Assembly (NCBI RefSeq): GCF_036195045.1
Contig: NZ_CP108100.1
Location: 2,356,001-2,420,000 of the forward strand
From: Streptomyces sp. NBC_00236
GTDB lineage: Bacteria > Actinomycetota > Actinomycetes > Streptomycetales > Streptomycetaceae
Direction: 5' to 3'
Length of the DNA stretch: 64,000 bases
Positions 8,225-17,159 of the stretch are shown one piece after another. A program made the position numbers and the translations under genes. The notes beneath the pieces were generated by a model. It saw nothing but the letters and a program-made list of their open reading frames with translations. It ran no database searches and had not been told where the DNA came from. How positions within the stretch are numbered: position 1 is the first letter of the stretch; every line of letters starts with the position of its first letter.

Positions 8225-9016
8225 TCAGCAGAACCAGGGGAACCAGCAGTCGTCGTCCGAAGGGGTCGGCGACGGTGTGGGTGTCGGCGTGGGGGTGGGC
8301 CTCGGCAGGGTCGCGGACGGCGACGGAGCATCACCCGTACCGCCCGGCTCCGACGGGCCGCCGGTGGTGGGCGACACGGCCGGCGACGGCGGCACGGAGG
8401 AGACCGGAGCCGGGGCCGACGGCGCGGAGGTGGCTCCACCCGGACGCGCCTCGTCCGTGGCCCGGGAGGACCGGGTGGCGCCCGGGGAGCGGGTCACGGT
8501 GGCCGGGACGGCCGACGGACTGCCCGAGGGACTCCTCACCGGCCCGGGCGGTTCGGCCGTGTCGCTCACCGTCGGCTCCGGGGCGGGAGCGGTGGTGGCG
8601 GACGTCGATTCGCGTACGTAGTCCGAGGCGCCGTCGCCACCGTCCGGTTCGGTCGCGAGCTCCGCCAGGCTCAGCGCACCGCCCGCGAGGACCACGCCGA
8701 GCAGCGCCAGCAGCACCGTACGGCCCCGGCGGCTGCGGCCGCGGCGGCCCCGGCGCGGCCGCTCGGCGGGTGTCGTACGCCGACGGCCCGGACCGCCTCC
8801 GCCGTGCGTCCCGCCCCTCGGCGTCCGGGCAGCATCGCGCTCCCGGCGGCGATGTCCCCCGGACAGGGGCGGCGCGGCCTGTTCGTCCCGCGCTTCCGGT
8901 TCGTGGCCGGGGAGCGGGGACGCGGCGTAGGGGCCCAGTGCTTCAGCAGGAGTTCCGCATCCGGCACAGGCCAGGGCGCCGTTCAGATGCCGCTGACAGG
9001 GGTGGCAGTAGTCCAT
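8225..9016 (-). CDS. Zinc-ribbon-like, single-pass membrane protein with Ser/Thr/Pro-rich tail
   Basis: 263 residues. The N-terminus MDYCHPCQRHLNGALACAGC contains two CxxC pairs (C4/C7 and C17/C20), a zinc-ribbon-like knuckle. A basic linker leads to a membrane segment (VLLALLGVVLAGGALSL, near residue 105), and the outer part is low-complexity Ser/Thr/Pro with PTPTPTP repeats ending in CWFPWFC. I associate this layout with the streptomycete SCO2400 family from memory. Function is unknown. The cysteine-flanked aromatic C-terminus is distinctive. Confidence 0.7.
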   Translation of the reverse strand: MDYCHPCQRHLNGALACAGCGTPAEALGPYAASPLPGHEPEARDEQAAPPLSGGHRRRERDAARTPRGGTHGGGGPGRRRTTPAERPRRGRRGRSRRGRTVLLALLGVVLAGGALSLAELATEPDGGDGASDYVRESTSATTAPAPEPTVSDTAEPPGPVRSPSGSPSAVPATVTRSPGATRSSRATDEARPGGATSAPSAPAPVSSVPPSPAVSPTTGGPSEPGGTGDAPSPSATLPRPTPTPTPTPSPTPSDDDCWFPWFC

Positions 9017-9075
9017 GGCGCCCGCAGGTTAGATGCCCGCCGGACAACGGAGAAAGCCGCTCAGGTGAGGATCCT

Positions 9076-9672
9076 GTGTGGAACCGTTGGTTCATGACCG
9101 CTGCCACCCCTTTCGGCCCCCGTGAGTTCCAGCTCGTCCTGCTGCGCCGGATGGCCGACCACCAGCCCGGCCTCGTCGAGGACGCCCGGCACGAGCTGAG
9201 TGCCACCCTCGCCGAGATGCGTGAGGCCAACCGCCGCTGGCAGGCCATGACGCGGGCGCCGCGCGGACGGGGGGCGCTGCGCCGCTACCGGTCCGTGCTC
9301 GGGGAGCCCGAGTCGTCCGTGCGCCGCACGGTCGGCGATCTGGAGTGCGACGCGCTGTTCTGGCCGGTCCCGCTCTGGCCCGACCTGCGGTTCGAGGTGA
9401 TGGTGGCGCCGGGCGGCGCGGTGTGGAACGAGTGGCTGGTCCGGGCGCCAGGCGCGACCGCCCCCGAGCTCGGACCGGCCGGGGAACTGCGTCCCTGGTC
9501 GTGCACCGTGAACGAGGTGGCCCGGGCCTTCCCGCCGGCCCGTCCGATGGAGGGCAGCGCGCCGACCCGCTGGGCACTCGCGATCACGGACGCGGCCACC
9601 GCCACCCCGTACGTCGCCGAGTTCACCTGGGGGCTGTTCCAGCGGCTGCTCCCCGGTCCGCCGGGCGCCTGA
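9076..9672 (+). CDS. Hypothetical protein
   Basis: 198 residues from a GTG at 9076, with GTGAGG six bases upstream; the ATG at 9094 is the alternative start. It is soluble with no signal peptide or recognisable domain. The first half is helical and basic, with a stretch DARHELSATLAEMREANRRW that could form a coiled coil. The second half has an alternating hydrophobic pattern consistent with beta structure. Codon use matches its neighbours. It sits between the zinc-ribbon membrane protein and mbl without obvious operon linkage. Confidence 0.65.
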   Translation: MWNRWFMTAATPFGPREFQLVLLRRMADHQPGLVEDARHELSATLAEMREANRRWQAMTRAPRGRGALRRYRSVLGEPESSVRRTVGDLECDALFWPVPLWPDLRFEVMVAPGGAVWNEWLVRAPGATAPELGPAGELRPWSCTVNEVARAFPPARPMEGSAPTRWALAITDAATATPYVAEFTWGLFQRLLPGPPGA

Positions 9673-9810
9673 GGCCCGCGCCGACGAGGCGTCAGCTCCG
9701 TACCCCCTACGGCGTATCCCAGCGGGCGCCACACCCCCGAACGGCGCACGATGCGAAGAGAACCGGCTGCCCGTCGGTCCCCGCCATCAGCGCTCTCGGG
9801 AGAACCTGCC

Positions 9811-10848
9811 GTGACCGTCAGCCTTGAGCAGTTGCGCCGTTGCCATGTCGCCGTCGACCTCGGGGCCGCCCGGACCCGGGTGTACATCAAGGGGCTCGGG
9901 CTCGTCGTGGACGAGCCCAGCGTCGCCGCCGTCAATACCCGTACGGGCTCGCTCATCGCCGTCGGCGCGCTCGCCGAACAGATGACGGGCCGCACCCCCG
10001 ACTACATCCGGGTGGTCCGCCCCGTCTCCGGCGGGACCGTCGTCGACATCGAGATGGCCCAGCGCATGCTGCGCCATCTGCTCGGCGAGAAGCTCCGCCG
10101 CCAGCTTCGCCGCAAGCCGCGCCTGCGCGCCGCCGCCTGCATCCCGCACGAGAGCGATCCGCTGGCCCAGCGCGCCGCCGTCGAGACCCTGGTCGGACTC
10201 GGGGCACGCCGCGTCGAGCTCGTCGACACCCTGATCGCGGCGGCCGTCGGCTGCGGACTGCCGGTCGAACAGCCGACCGCCACCATGATCATGGTGTGCG
10301 GGGCCGCGACCACCCAGATCGCGGTGCTCTCGCTCGGCTCGATCGTGACCGCCGTACGCATCCCGATCGGCGGCGACGCCATCGACCACGCGGTGATCCA
10401 GCATCTGCGCCAGCACCACGAGCTGGTGCTGCCCAGCCAGTCCGTGCGCCCGCTCCAACTGGCCCTCAGCGGTGCCGGACTGACCTCGCGCGGGCCCTCC
10501 GTGACCGAGATCCACGGGCGGGACGTGGCAACCGGTCTTGCTCGCTCCGTCCAGGTCGACACCGCGGCCGTCCGGCAGGCGATCCACACCCCGCTGACCG
10601 CGGTCCTCGACGGGCTCGGCAAGATCCTGCGGGACTGCCCGCCCGACCTCGTCGCCGACCTCGCCGACTGCGGGATCATGATGGTCGGCGGCAGCGCGCT
10701 GCTGCCCGGTCTCGACCAGATGCTGCGCGACGCCACGGGCATGCCGGTGCACATCGCGGAGCGGCCCGACGTCTGCTCCGTCCTCGGGCTCGGCGCCATG
10801 CTGGACGGGAAGATCAGCCCCATGGTCCTCGACCCGCTCGCCGGCTGA
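9811..10848 (+). CDS. mbl: Mbl-like bacterial actin homologue (MreB family) with degenerate nucleotide motifs
   Basis: 345 residues, full MreB length. Phosphate loop 1 is recognisable as DLGAARTRVY (residues 16-25), followed by EPSVAAV and MTGRTPDYI as in MreB. Phosphate loop 2, normally DIGGGT, reads CGAATT (163-168), and the usual EEP before AAAIG reads VDT. ATP hydrolysis is therefore likely lost or altered. In streptomycetes Mbl acts with MreB in spore-wall integrity. The GTG start is preceded by GGGAG. A sensor kinase gene follows after 18 bases. Confidence 0.85.
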   Translation: MTVSLEQLRRCHVAVDLGAARTRVYIKGLGLVVDEPSVAAVNTRTGSLIAVGALAEQMTGRTPDYIRVVRPVSGGTVVDIEMAQRMLRHLLGEKLRRQLRRKPRLRAAACIPHESDPLAQRAAVETLVGLGARRVELVDTLIAAAVGCGLPVEQPTATMIMVCGAATTQIAVLSLGSIVTAVRIPIGGDAIDHAVIQHLRQHHELVLPSQSVRPLQLALSGAGLTSRGPSVTEIHGRDVATGLARSVQVDTAAVRQAIHTPLTAVLDGLGKILRDCPPDLVADLADCGIMMVGGSALLPGLDQMLRDATGMPVHIAERPDVCSVLGLGAMLDGKISPMVLDPLAG

Positions 10849-10866
10849 GTACCGCGGGCACGGCGG

Positions 10867-12450
10867 ATGACCGACGAGCCGAGCGAACAGGCGCCCAGCC
10901 GCGGAGTCCCCCGGTCGCCGCGGCTGCCGATCCTGCTGGAGGCGGTGCTGCGCGTCGGCACCGACCTCGAACTGCGGTCCACCCTGCAGCAGATCATCGA
11001 CACCGCGACCGCGCTCACCGAGGCCCGCTACGGCGCGCTCGGGGTCCTGGACGCCGGGACCGGCACGATCAGCGAGCTGTTCGTCACCGGACTGAGCGAG
11101 AGCGAGCAGGCGGCCATCGGCGACCTCCCCGACGGGCACACGGGCCTGCTCGGCGCGCTCATCGAACAGGCGGAGCCGCTGCGTCGCGACGACCTGACCG
11201 ACGACCCGCGCTCCTGCGGTGTGCCGCCCGGCCACCCCGTGATGCACTCGTTCCTCGGCGCCCCGATCCGCGTCCACCGCAAGGTGTTCGGGAACATCTA
11301 CCTCGCGGAGAAGGAGACCGGGCACTTCACCGACACCGACATGACGCTGCTCCGCGTCCTCGCCGCGCAGGCCGGCATCGCGATCGGCAACGCCCGGCTG
11401 TACGAGAGCGCCCGGCAGCGCGAGCGCTGGATCGAGGGCGCGGCCGCGGTCACCAACAGACTGCTGACCGGCGAGAACGCCTCCGACGCCCTGATGACCG
11501 TGGCCGAACGGGCCAGGATCCTCAGCGACGCGTCGGCGGGGGTGATCCTCCAGCCCAACGAGGAGGGCGGGATGGAGATCGTCGTCGCGTCCACCCTGGA
11601 GGACCCGGCCGGTCTGGTGGGCACGGCGATCGCCCCCGGCTCCCCCGTCCTCGTCCAGCTGCTGGGCGGCGAGGCCGTCTTCGTCGACGACTCGGCGACC
11701 GACCCGCGGATGACCACCCCGGTGCGCTCCCGCTTCGGCCCGAGCATGATGCTGCCCCTGCAGAGCGGCGGGCGGCTCATCGGCACCCTCGCCCTGCCCC
11801 GGCGGCGCGGCGCCCGCCCCTACACCGACGTGGACCGGCTGCTGGCGTCCCAGTTCGCCTCGCAGGCCGCGCTCGCCCTGGTCCTGGCGGACTCCCAGCA
11901 CGACCGCGAACAGCTCGCGGTGTACGAGGACCGTGACCGGATCGCCCGTGACCTGCACGATCTCGTCGTCCAACGGCTGTTCGCCACCGAGATGATGCTG
12001 GAGTCGACCCGCCGCCGGGCCGGTGCCGCGGACACGGACGCACTGCTCGGCCGGGCCGTCGACGAGCTGGACTCCACGATCCAGGAGGTGCGGACCGCCA
12101 TCTTCGCCCTCCAGCAGCCGCCGGCCGAGGCGCCCACCACCTTCCGCGGCCGGGTGCTGCGGGAGACCAGTGGCGCCGCCGCGGTGCTCGGCTTCCAGCC
12201 CTCGGTGCATTTCGCCGGTGCGGTGGACGCGCTGGTGCGGGATCCCGTGGACGGGCAGCTGCTCGCCGCGCTGCGCGGTGCGCTCGCGGCCGCGCACCGG
12301 CGGGCCGGGGTCTCGGCGATCGAGGTGGAGGTGGACGCGACGGCCGTGCTGCCCGACGGCAGGTCCGGGGTCCGGCTGGCGGTCGCCGACGACGGGCGCG
12401 AACCGGACGGCTCGCGCGCGCCGACCGTCATCTGGCAGGCGCCGCTCTGA
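10867..12450 (+). CDS. Tandem-GAF sensor histidine kinase with degenerate ATPase domain
   Basis: 527 residues, likely cytoplasmic. Two GAF domains (about residues 20-170 and 185-345) precede a HisKA_3 dimerisation helix with the phospho-acceptor motif DRIARDLHDLVVQRLF. The region where HATPase_c should lie retains [17 protein letters not shown] and VRLAVADDGRE, but the N-box Asn is missing and no second glycine box follows; the protein stops shortly after the D-box. It resembles DevS/DosT-like GAF kinases but may not phosphorylate by itself. The close spacing after mbl suggests co-transcription. The 3' end overlaps the convergent Lrp gene by 23 bases. Confidence 0.82.
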   Translation: MTDEPSEQAPSRGVPRSPRLPILLEAVLRVGTDLELRSTLQQIIDTATALTEARYGALGVLDAGTGTISELFVTGLSESEQAAIGDLPDGHTGLLGALIEQAEPLRRDDLTDDPRSCGVPPGHPVMHSFLGAPIRVHRKVFGNIYLAEKETGHFTDTDMTLLRVLAAQAGIAIGNARLYESARQRERWIEGAAAVTNRLLTGENASDALMTVAERARILSDASAGVILQPNEEGGMEIVVASTLEDPAGLVGTAIAPGSPVLVQLLGGEAVFVDDSATDPRMTTPVRSRFGPSMMLPLQSGGRLIGTLALPRRRGARPYTDVDRLLASQFASQAALALVLADSQHDREQLAVYEDRDRIARDLHDLVVQRLFATEMMLESTRRRAGAADTDALLGRAVDELDSTIQEVRTAIFALQQPPAEAPTTFRGRVLRETSGAAAVLGFQPSVHFAGAVDALVRDPVDGQLLAALRGALAAAHRRAGVSAIEVEVDATAVLPDGRSGVRLAVADDGREPDGSRAPTVIWQAPL

Positions 12451-12859
12451 GCGCGATCCTGGTGCTGGAGTGGGCGACGCCCGCCTCGCGCTTGAGCCTG
12501 CGCAGCAGGCCGTCCAGCGCCGCCGTGTCGGCGGCCGTGGCCCGTACGAGGTAGTCGTGCGCGCCCGTCACATGCACCACTTCGGTGATTCCGGGCAGGG
12601 TCAGCACCGCACGCTCGAACACCTCGTTGGTGGTGTCCGAGCGCAGGGACACGTCGATGAAGACGACGAGCCCGGTACGGGTGTCGGCGGCGGGGTCGAT
12701 GATCACGGTGAAGCCGCGGATGACGCCGTCCTTGCGCAGCCGGCGCACCCGGTCGGCGGCCGCGTTGGCGCTGAGCCCGACCCGTGTCCCCAGATCCCGG
12801 TACGAGATCCGCGCGTCCTCCTGGAGGACGCCGAGGATTTCTCTGTCCAGACGGTCCAT
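12428..12859 (-). CDS. Lrp/AsnC family transcriptional regulator
   Basis: 143 residues. The winged helix is LDREILGVLQEDARISYRDL followed by VGLSANAAADRVRRL, and the RAM ligand domain contains the VTGAHDYLVRA motif. It probably binds an amino acid or related effector. It is divergent from an MFS transporter gene across a 133-bp gap and convergently overlaps the GAF kinase gene. Control of the divergent transporter is the simplest inference. Confidence 0.9.
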   Translation of the reverse strand: MDRLDREILGVLQEDARISYRDLGTRVGLSANAAADRVRRLRKDGVIRGFTVIIDPAADTRTGLVVFIDVSLRSDTTNEVFERAVLTLPGITEVVHVTGAHDYLVRATAADTAALDGLLRRLKREAGVAHSSTRIALRAAPAR

Positions 12860-12992
12860 GCAGCGATTGTCCCAGCTTCGGGGCGATCGCGACTGCGGAG
12901 ACGGCGGTCACCCCGTGCGGGCCCGGCCGGAGGGGGTCCCGTTCGGAGTAACCCGACGGGCCCGCGGCCCGCTCGCGCCCTTGACTGACTGT

Positions 12993-14207
12993 GTGGATAC
13001 CGCAGCCAAGCAGTCACCGGCCCCGGCCGCCGAGAAGCCCTCCGGCGCCGCCTACCGCAACCTCGTGATGGCCACGATCGGCTTCGCACTCACCTTCTGG
13101 GCCTGGAACCTGATCGCACCCATGTCCGCGGACTACAAGGACCGGCTCGGCCTGAGTTCGTTCCAGCAGTCCCTGCTGGTGGCCGTGCCGGTGCTCGTCG
13201 GCTCGCTGGGCCGCATCCCGGTGGGCGCGCTCACCGACAAGTACGGTGCGCGGCTGATGTTCCCGCTGATCTCGGCGCTCACCGTCGTGCCGGTGCTGCT
13301 GCTGATCCCGGCCAAGGACTCCTACGGCGCGATGCTGGCCGTCGGCTTTCTGCTGGGGCTGGGCGGGACGACGTTCGCGATCGGCATCCCCCTGGTCAAC
13401 TCGTGGTTCCCGCCCGCCGACCGCGGCCTCGCGCTCGGTGTGTTCGGCATGGGCATGGGCGGCGTCGCCCTGTCCGGCTACTTCACCCCGCGGATCGCCA
13501 AGCACGGTGACAACCTGCCCTTCCTCGTGGTCGCCGGCGCACTCGTGGTGTACGCGGCGCTGGCGGCGGTGCTGGTCAACGACCGCCCGGGCCGCCAGGT
13601 GCCGACCGACACGCTGGCCCACCGGCTGGGTGCGGCGGGCCGGCTGCGGGTCACCTGGGAGCTGTCCGCGCTGTACGCGATCGGCTTCGGCGGCATCGTC
13701 GCGTTCGGGGTCTACCTGCCGACGTACCTGAAGACCTGGTACGAGCTCTCGCCGACCGACGCCGGCACGAAGGCGGCCGGTTTCGCCCTGGTCACGGTCA
13801 TCTTCCGGCCGATCGGCGGCTGGCTCTCGGACCGGATGCACCCGGCGGTCGTCACGTCGTTCGCGCTCGGTCTCGCCGCGCTGATGGCGATCGTCCAGGC
13901 CTTCGACCCCGAGCTGGCGCCCGGCGGCACGATCGCGCTGCTCTGCATGGCGGCCGGCCTGGGCACCGCGAGCGGCAGCGTCTTCGCCCTGGTCTCGCAG
14001 GTGACGCCGCAGGCGAAGGTGGGCAGTGTCACCGGCATCGTCGGCGCGATGGGCGGCCTCGGCGGCTTCGTGCCACCACTGGTGATGGGCGCGATCTACA
14101 GCGCGAAGGACTCGTACTCGATCGGCTTCATGCTGCTGTCCGACCTGGCGCTGGCGGGCTGTGTGTACGCGTACGGGCGGATGCGGAACATCCAGCGGGA
14201 CTCCTGA
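12993..14207 (+). CDS. MFS transporter, NarK-like (nitrate/nitrite porter family resemblance)
   Basis: 404 residues from a GTG at 12993, with about 12 membrane helices; the ATG at 13068 is an alternative that starts at the first helix. The segments GRIPVGALTDKYGAR and NSWFPPADRGLALGVFGMG match the layout of NarK-type porters, although the nitrate-signature Asn is replaced by Met in GMGMGG. Substrate is therefore uncertain: nitrate/nitrite or an organic anion. No ribosome site is visible at either start. It is divergent from an Lrp regulator gene. Confidence 0.75.
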   Translation: MDTAAKQSPAPAAEKPSGAAYRNLVMATIGFALTFWAWNLIAPMSADYKDRLGLSSFQQSLLVAVPVLVGSLGRIPVGALTDKYGARLMFPLISALTVVPVLLLIPAKDSYGAMLAVGFLLGLGGTTFAIGIPLVNSWFPPADRGLALGVFGMGMGGVALSGYFTPRIAKHGDNLPFLVVAGALVVYAALAAVLVNDRPGRQVPTDTLAHRLGAAGRLRVTWELSALYAIGFGGIVAFGVYLPTYLKTWYELSPTDAGTKAAGFALVTVIFRPIGGWLSDRMHPAVVTSFALGLAALMAIVQAFDPELAPGGTIALLCMAAGLGTASGSVFALVSQVTPQAKVGSVTGIVGAMGGLGGFVPPLVMGAIYSAKDSYSIGFMLLSDLALAGCVYAYGRMRNIQRDS

Positions 14208-14276
14208 GCCGGAACGGAATCGCGTCAGGGTGCCGAGACGCCTGAGCGCGGACCGGGATCGCCTTAGGGTCGCAGG

Positions 14277-15737
14277 GTGATGCCACTTCTGCCTGCACTC
14301 CAGGACGCGGCCGCCCCTGCGGCCGCCCGCGAAGCCGTCCGGTTCGACGACCTCTCCCTGTCCTACGCACAGTTGGCCGCCGCCGCGGATTCGCTCGCGG
14401 CCCGGATCGCCGGCGCGGACCGGGTCGCGGTCTGGGCCACGCCCACCGCGCAGACCGTGGTCGCGGTGGTCGCCGCACTACGGGCGGGCGTGCCCGCCGT
14501 ACCGCTGAACCCGAAGACGGGCGAACGGGAACTGGCGCACATCGTCGCCGACAGCGCGCCCTCGACCGTGCTGGCCTCGGCCGGTGACGTACTGCCGCCC
14601 GCGCTGGCCGGGCTGCGACGGCTGGACGTGTCCGTGGCGGCCCCGGCCCGCGCGGACACGGAGTTCCCCGAGCCCTCCCCCGAGTCCCCCGCCCTGGTCG
14701 TGTACACCTCCGGCACCACCGGCCCGCCCAAGGGCGCCGTCCTGCCGCGCCGGGCGATCGCCTCCTCGCTGGACGCGCTGGAGGACGCCTGGCAGTGGAC
14801 CGGGGACGACGTCCTCGTCCACGCCCTGCCCCTGTTCCATGTGCACGGTCTGATCCTGGGCGTCCTCGGCCCGCTGCGCCGAGGCGGTTCCGTACGCCAC
14901 CTCGGCCGGTTCTCCACCGAGGGCGTGGCCCGGGAGCTCAGCTCCGGCGGCACGATGCTGTTCGGCGTGCCGACGATGTACCACCGGCTCGCGGAAGCGC
15001 TTGCGGACCCCTCGGCGTCGGACGGCCTCACGAAGGCACTCGCGGGCGCACGGCTGCTGGTCTCCGGGTCGGCCGCGCTGCCCGTCCACGACCACGAACG
15101 GATCGCGGCCGCGACCGGCCGCCGGGTCATCGAGCGGTACGGCATGACGGAGACGCTGATGAACACGGGCGTCCGGGCGGACGGCGAACCCCGTCCCGGC
15201 ACGGTCGGCGCGCCCCTGCGCGGCGTCGAGCTCCGCCTGGTGGAGGAGGACGGCACCCCGCTCGCCGACCCCGCGTCCATCGGCGAGATCCAGGTGCGCG
15301 GCCCGAACCTGTTCACCGAGTACCTGAACCGCCCCGACGCCACGGCCGCGGCCCTCACCGCCGACGGCTGGTTCCGCACCGGCGACATGGCCACGCTCGA
15401 CCCGGACGGGTACGTACGGATCGTGGGCCGCAAGGCCACCGACCTGATCAAGAGCGGCGGCTACAAGATCGGCGCCGGCGAGATCGAGAACGCGCTGCTG
15501 GACCACCCGGGCGTCCGGGAGGCGGCCGTCACGGGTGAACCGGACCCGGACCTGGGCGAACGCGTCGTCGCCTGGGTGGTGCCGGCCGACCCTGCCGCCC
15601 CGCCCTCGGCCGCCGAGCTGGCGGACCATGTCGCGGCCCAGCTGTCCCCGCACAAGCGCCCGCGCACGGTCCGCTACCTGGACGCGCTGCCGCGCAACGA
15701 CCTGGGGAAGATCATGAAGCGGTCCCTCCATGGCTGA
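14277..15737 (+). CDS. matB: Malonyl-CoA synthetase MatB
   Basis: 486 residues counted from the GTG at 14277; the ATG at 14280 is equally possible. It is an ANL-superfamily adenylating enzyme with P-loop VVYTSGTTGPPKGAV, core motif RYGMTETLMN, hinge region RTGDMA and the C-terminal catalytic lysine in NDLGKIMKR. The sequence closely resembles what I recall of S. coelicolor MatB, which ligates malonate or methylmalonate to CoA via an acyl-adenylate and supplies polyketide extender units. Its stop overlaps the start of a carboxyltransferase gene by eight bases, so the two are translationally coupled. Confidence 0.9.
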   Translation: MMPLLPALQDAAAPAAAREAVRFDDLSLSYAQLAAAADSLAARIAGADRVAVWATPTAQTVVAVVAALRAGVPAVPLNPKTGERELAHIVADSAPSTVLASAGDVLPPALAGLRRLDVSVAAPARADTEFPEPSPESPALVVYTSGTTGPPKGAVLPRRAIASSLDALEDAWQWTGDDVLVHALPLFHVHGLILGVLGPLRRGGSVRHLGRFSTEGVARELSSGGTMLFGVPTMYHRLAEALADPSASDGLTKALAGARLLVSGSAALPVHDHERIAAATGRRVIERYGMTETLMNTGVRADGEPRPGTVGAPLRGVELRLVEEDGTPLADPASIGEIQVRGPNLFTEYLNRPDATAAALTADGWFRTGDMATLDPDGYVRIVGRKATDLIKSGGYKIGAGEIENALLDHPGVREAAVTGEPDPDLGERVVAWVVPADPAAPPSAAELADHVAAQLSPHKRPRTVRYLDALPRNDLGKIMKRSLHG

Positions 15738-17079
15738 CCGCGCGACGGCCCGCGAGGCGATCGCCGCCCTCACCGCCGACTTCACCGAGTCCACCGCACC
15801 CGCCGGGGACACCGCGGGCGACGGACCGCTCGACTGGTCCGGGTACGCCGGGTCCCGGGCCCGGGCCACCGCCCGCACCGGCGAGCAGGAGTCCGTCGTC
15901 CACGGCACCGCCACGGTCGGCGGCCGGCCCTGCGTGCTGATCTCCTTCGAGTTCGGCTTCCTCGGCGGCTCGCTGGGACAGCGCACCGGCGACCGGCTGG
16001 AGGCGGCGTACGAGGAGGCCATGAACCGGCGGCTGCCCCTCGTCTCGCTCATCGCGACGGGCGGCAGCCGGATGCAGGAGGGCATGATCGCGCTCACCCA
16101 GCTGCACCGGGTGGCCCGCGCCTCGGCCCGGCTGCGCGCGGCCGGACCCGCGCAGCTCGCGGTCCTGCGCGACCCGACGACCGGCGGCGGCTGGGCGACC
16201 CTGGGGGCGGGCGCCGACGTGATCCTGGCGCTCCCGGGCGCCCAGGTCGGGTTCGCCGGCTCCCGGGTGCGGCCGCCGGACGCGGACCCGGGCGCCTACA
16301 CCGCCGAGGGCCAGCTGGCGGCCGGCCAGACCGACGCGGTCGTCCCGCCCGGCGAGCTGCGGGCCACGGTGGGCCACTGGCTCCGGCTGCTCGCCCACCG
16401 CGACACCCCGCCCGCCCCCGCCCCGGTCCCGGAGGCGCTCTCCTCGGCCGGGCTCCCCCGGACCGGCTGGGACGCGGTGGTCCGCGCCCGGTCCGCGTCC
16501 CGGCCGCGCGCCGAGGCGTATCTGGACGCCTACTTCACCGTGCGGCTCCCGCTGAGCGGCGACCGCTGCGGGGGCACGGATCCGGGGCTGCTGTGCGGGT
16601 TCGGGCTGCACGACGGGGAGCCGGTCGCGTACGTGGCGCAGTGCGGTACCGCGACCCGTCCGGCCGGTTACCGCACCGCGGCCCGGGTGATCCGGCTGGC
16701 CGACCGGCTCGGGGTCCCGGTCCTCACCCTGGTCGACACACCGGGCGCGGCCAACGACGCGGCGGCGGAGCGGGCCGGTGCGGGCGCGGCCATCGCCGAC
16801 GCCTTCGCGGCGATAGCGGCGGCACGGGTCCCCGTCACGACGCTGGTGATCGGCGAGGGCGGCTCGGGCGGGGCGCTGGCCCTCGCGGCGCCGGGCAACA
16901 CCCACGTCACCGCGGACAGCTACTTCTCCGTCATCGCCCCGGAGCTCGCCGCGGCGATCCTCAAGCGCTCCCCGGACCAGGTACACGCCACGGCCGACCA
17001 GTTGCGGCTGCGCCCGCAGGACCTGGTGGACCTCGGCGTCGCCCACTCGGTCGTACGACGGGACGCGCCGGGCCGGTGA
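15730..17079 (+). CDS. Single-chain acyl-CoA carboxyltransferase-like protein (beta and alpha halves fused)
   Basis: 449 residues with two crotonase-fold halves. The first resembles AccD/MdcD, with FEFGFLGGSLGQ and GSRMQEG near residues 75-120. The second resembles AccA, with TRPAGYRTAARVIRLADR, LVDTPGA and GEGGSGGALAL. No N-terminal zinc-ribbon is seen. It could transfer a carboxyl group to or from an acyl-CoA, or decarboxylate malonyl thioesters as MdcD/E do. Coupling to matB points to malonyl-CoA metabolism. No biotin carboxylase or biotin carrier gene is nearby. Confidence 0.78.
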   Translation: MADRATAREAIAALTADFTESTAPAGDTAGDGPLDWSGYAGSRARATARTGEQESVVHGTATVGGRPCVLISFEFGFLGGSLGQRTGDRLEAAYEEAMNRRLPLVSLIATGGSRMQEGMIALTQLHRVARASARLRAAGPAQLAVLRDPTTGGGWATLGAGADVILALPGAQVGFAGSRVRPPDADPGAYTAEGQLAAGQTDAVVPPGELRATVGHWLRLLAHRDTPPAPAPVPEALSSAGLPRTGWDAVVRARSASRPRAEAYLDAYFTVRLPLSGDRCGGTDPGLLCGFGLHDGEPVAYVAQCGTATRPAGYRTAARVIRLADRLGVPVLTLVDTPGAANDAAAERAGAGAAIADAFAAIAAARVPVTTLVIGEGGSGGALALAAPGNTHVTADSYFSVIAPELAAAILKRSPDQVHATADQLRLRPQDLVDLGVAHSVVRRDAPGR

Positions 17080-17159
17080 GCCGTCTCCGGCGCGCAGGAG
17101 GGGCGAAGGATGGCTAGCGTGGCAGAGGGGCCCGTTCCCATGTGAGGAGATGACCGGTC

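Noticed and set aside
9787..12297. 836-codon minus-strand frame opposite mbl and the sensor kinase
   Set aside because: The real genes on the plus strand have clear family motifs. The antisense translation is repetitive Gly/Arg/Asp-rich sequence.
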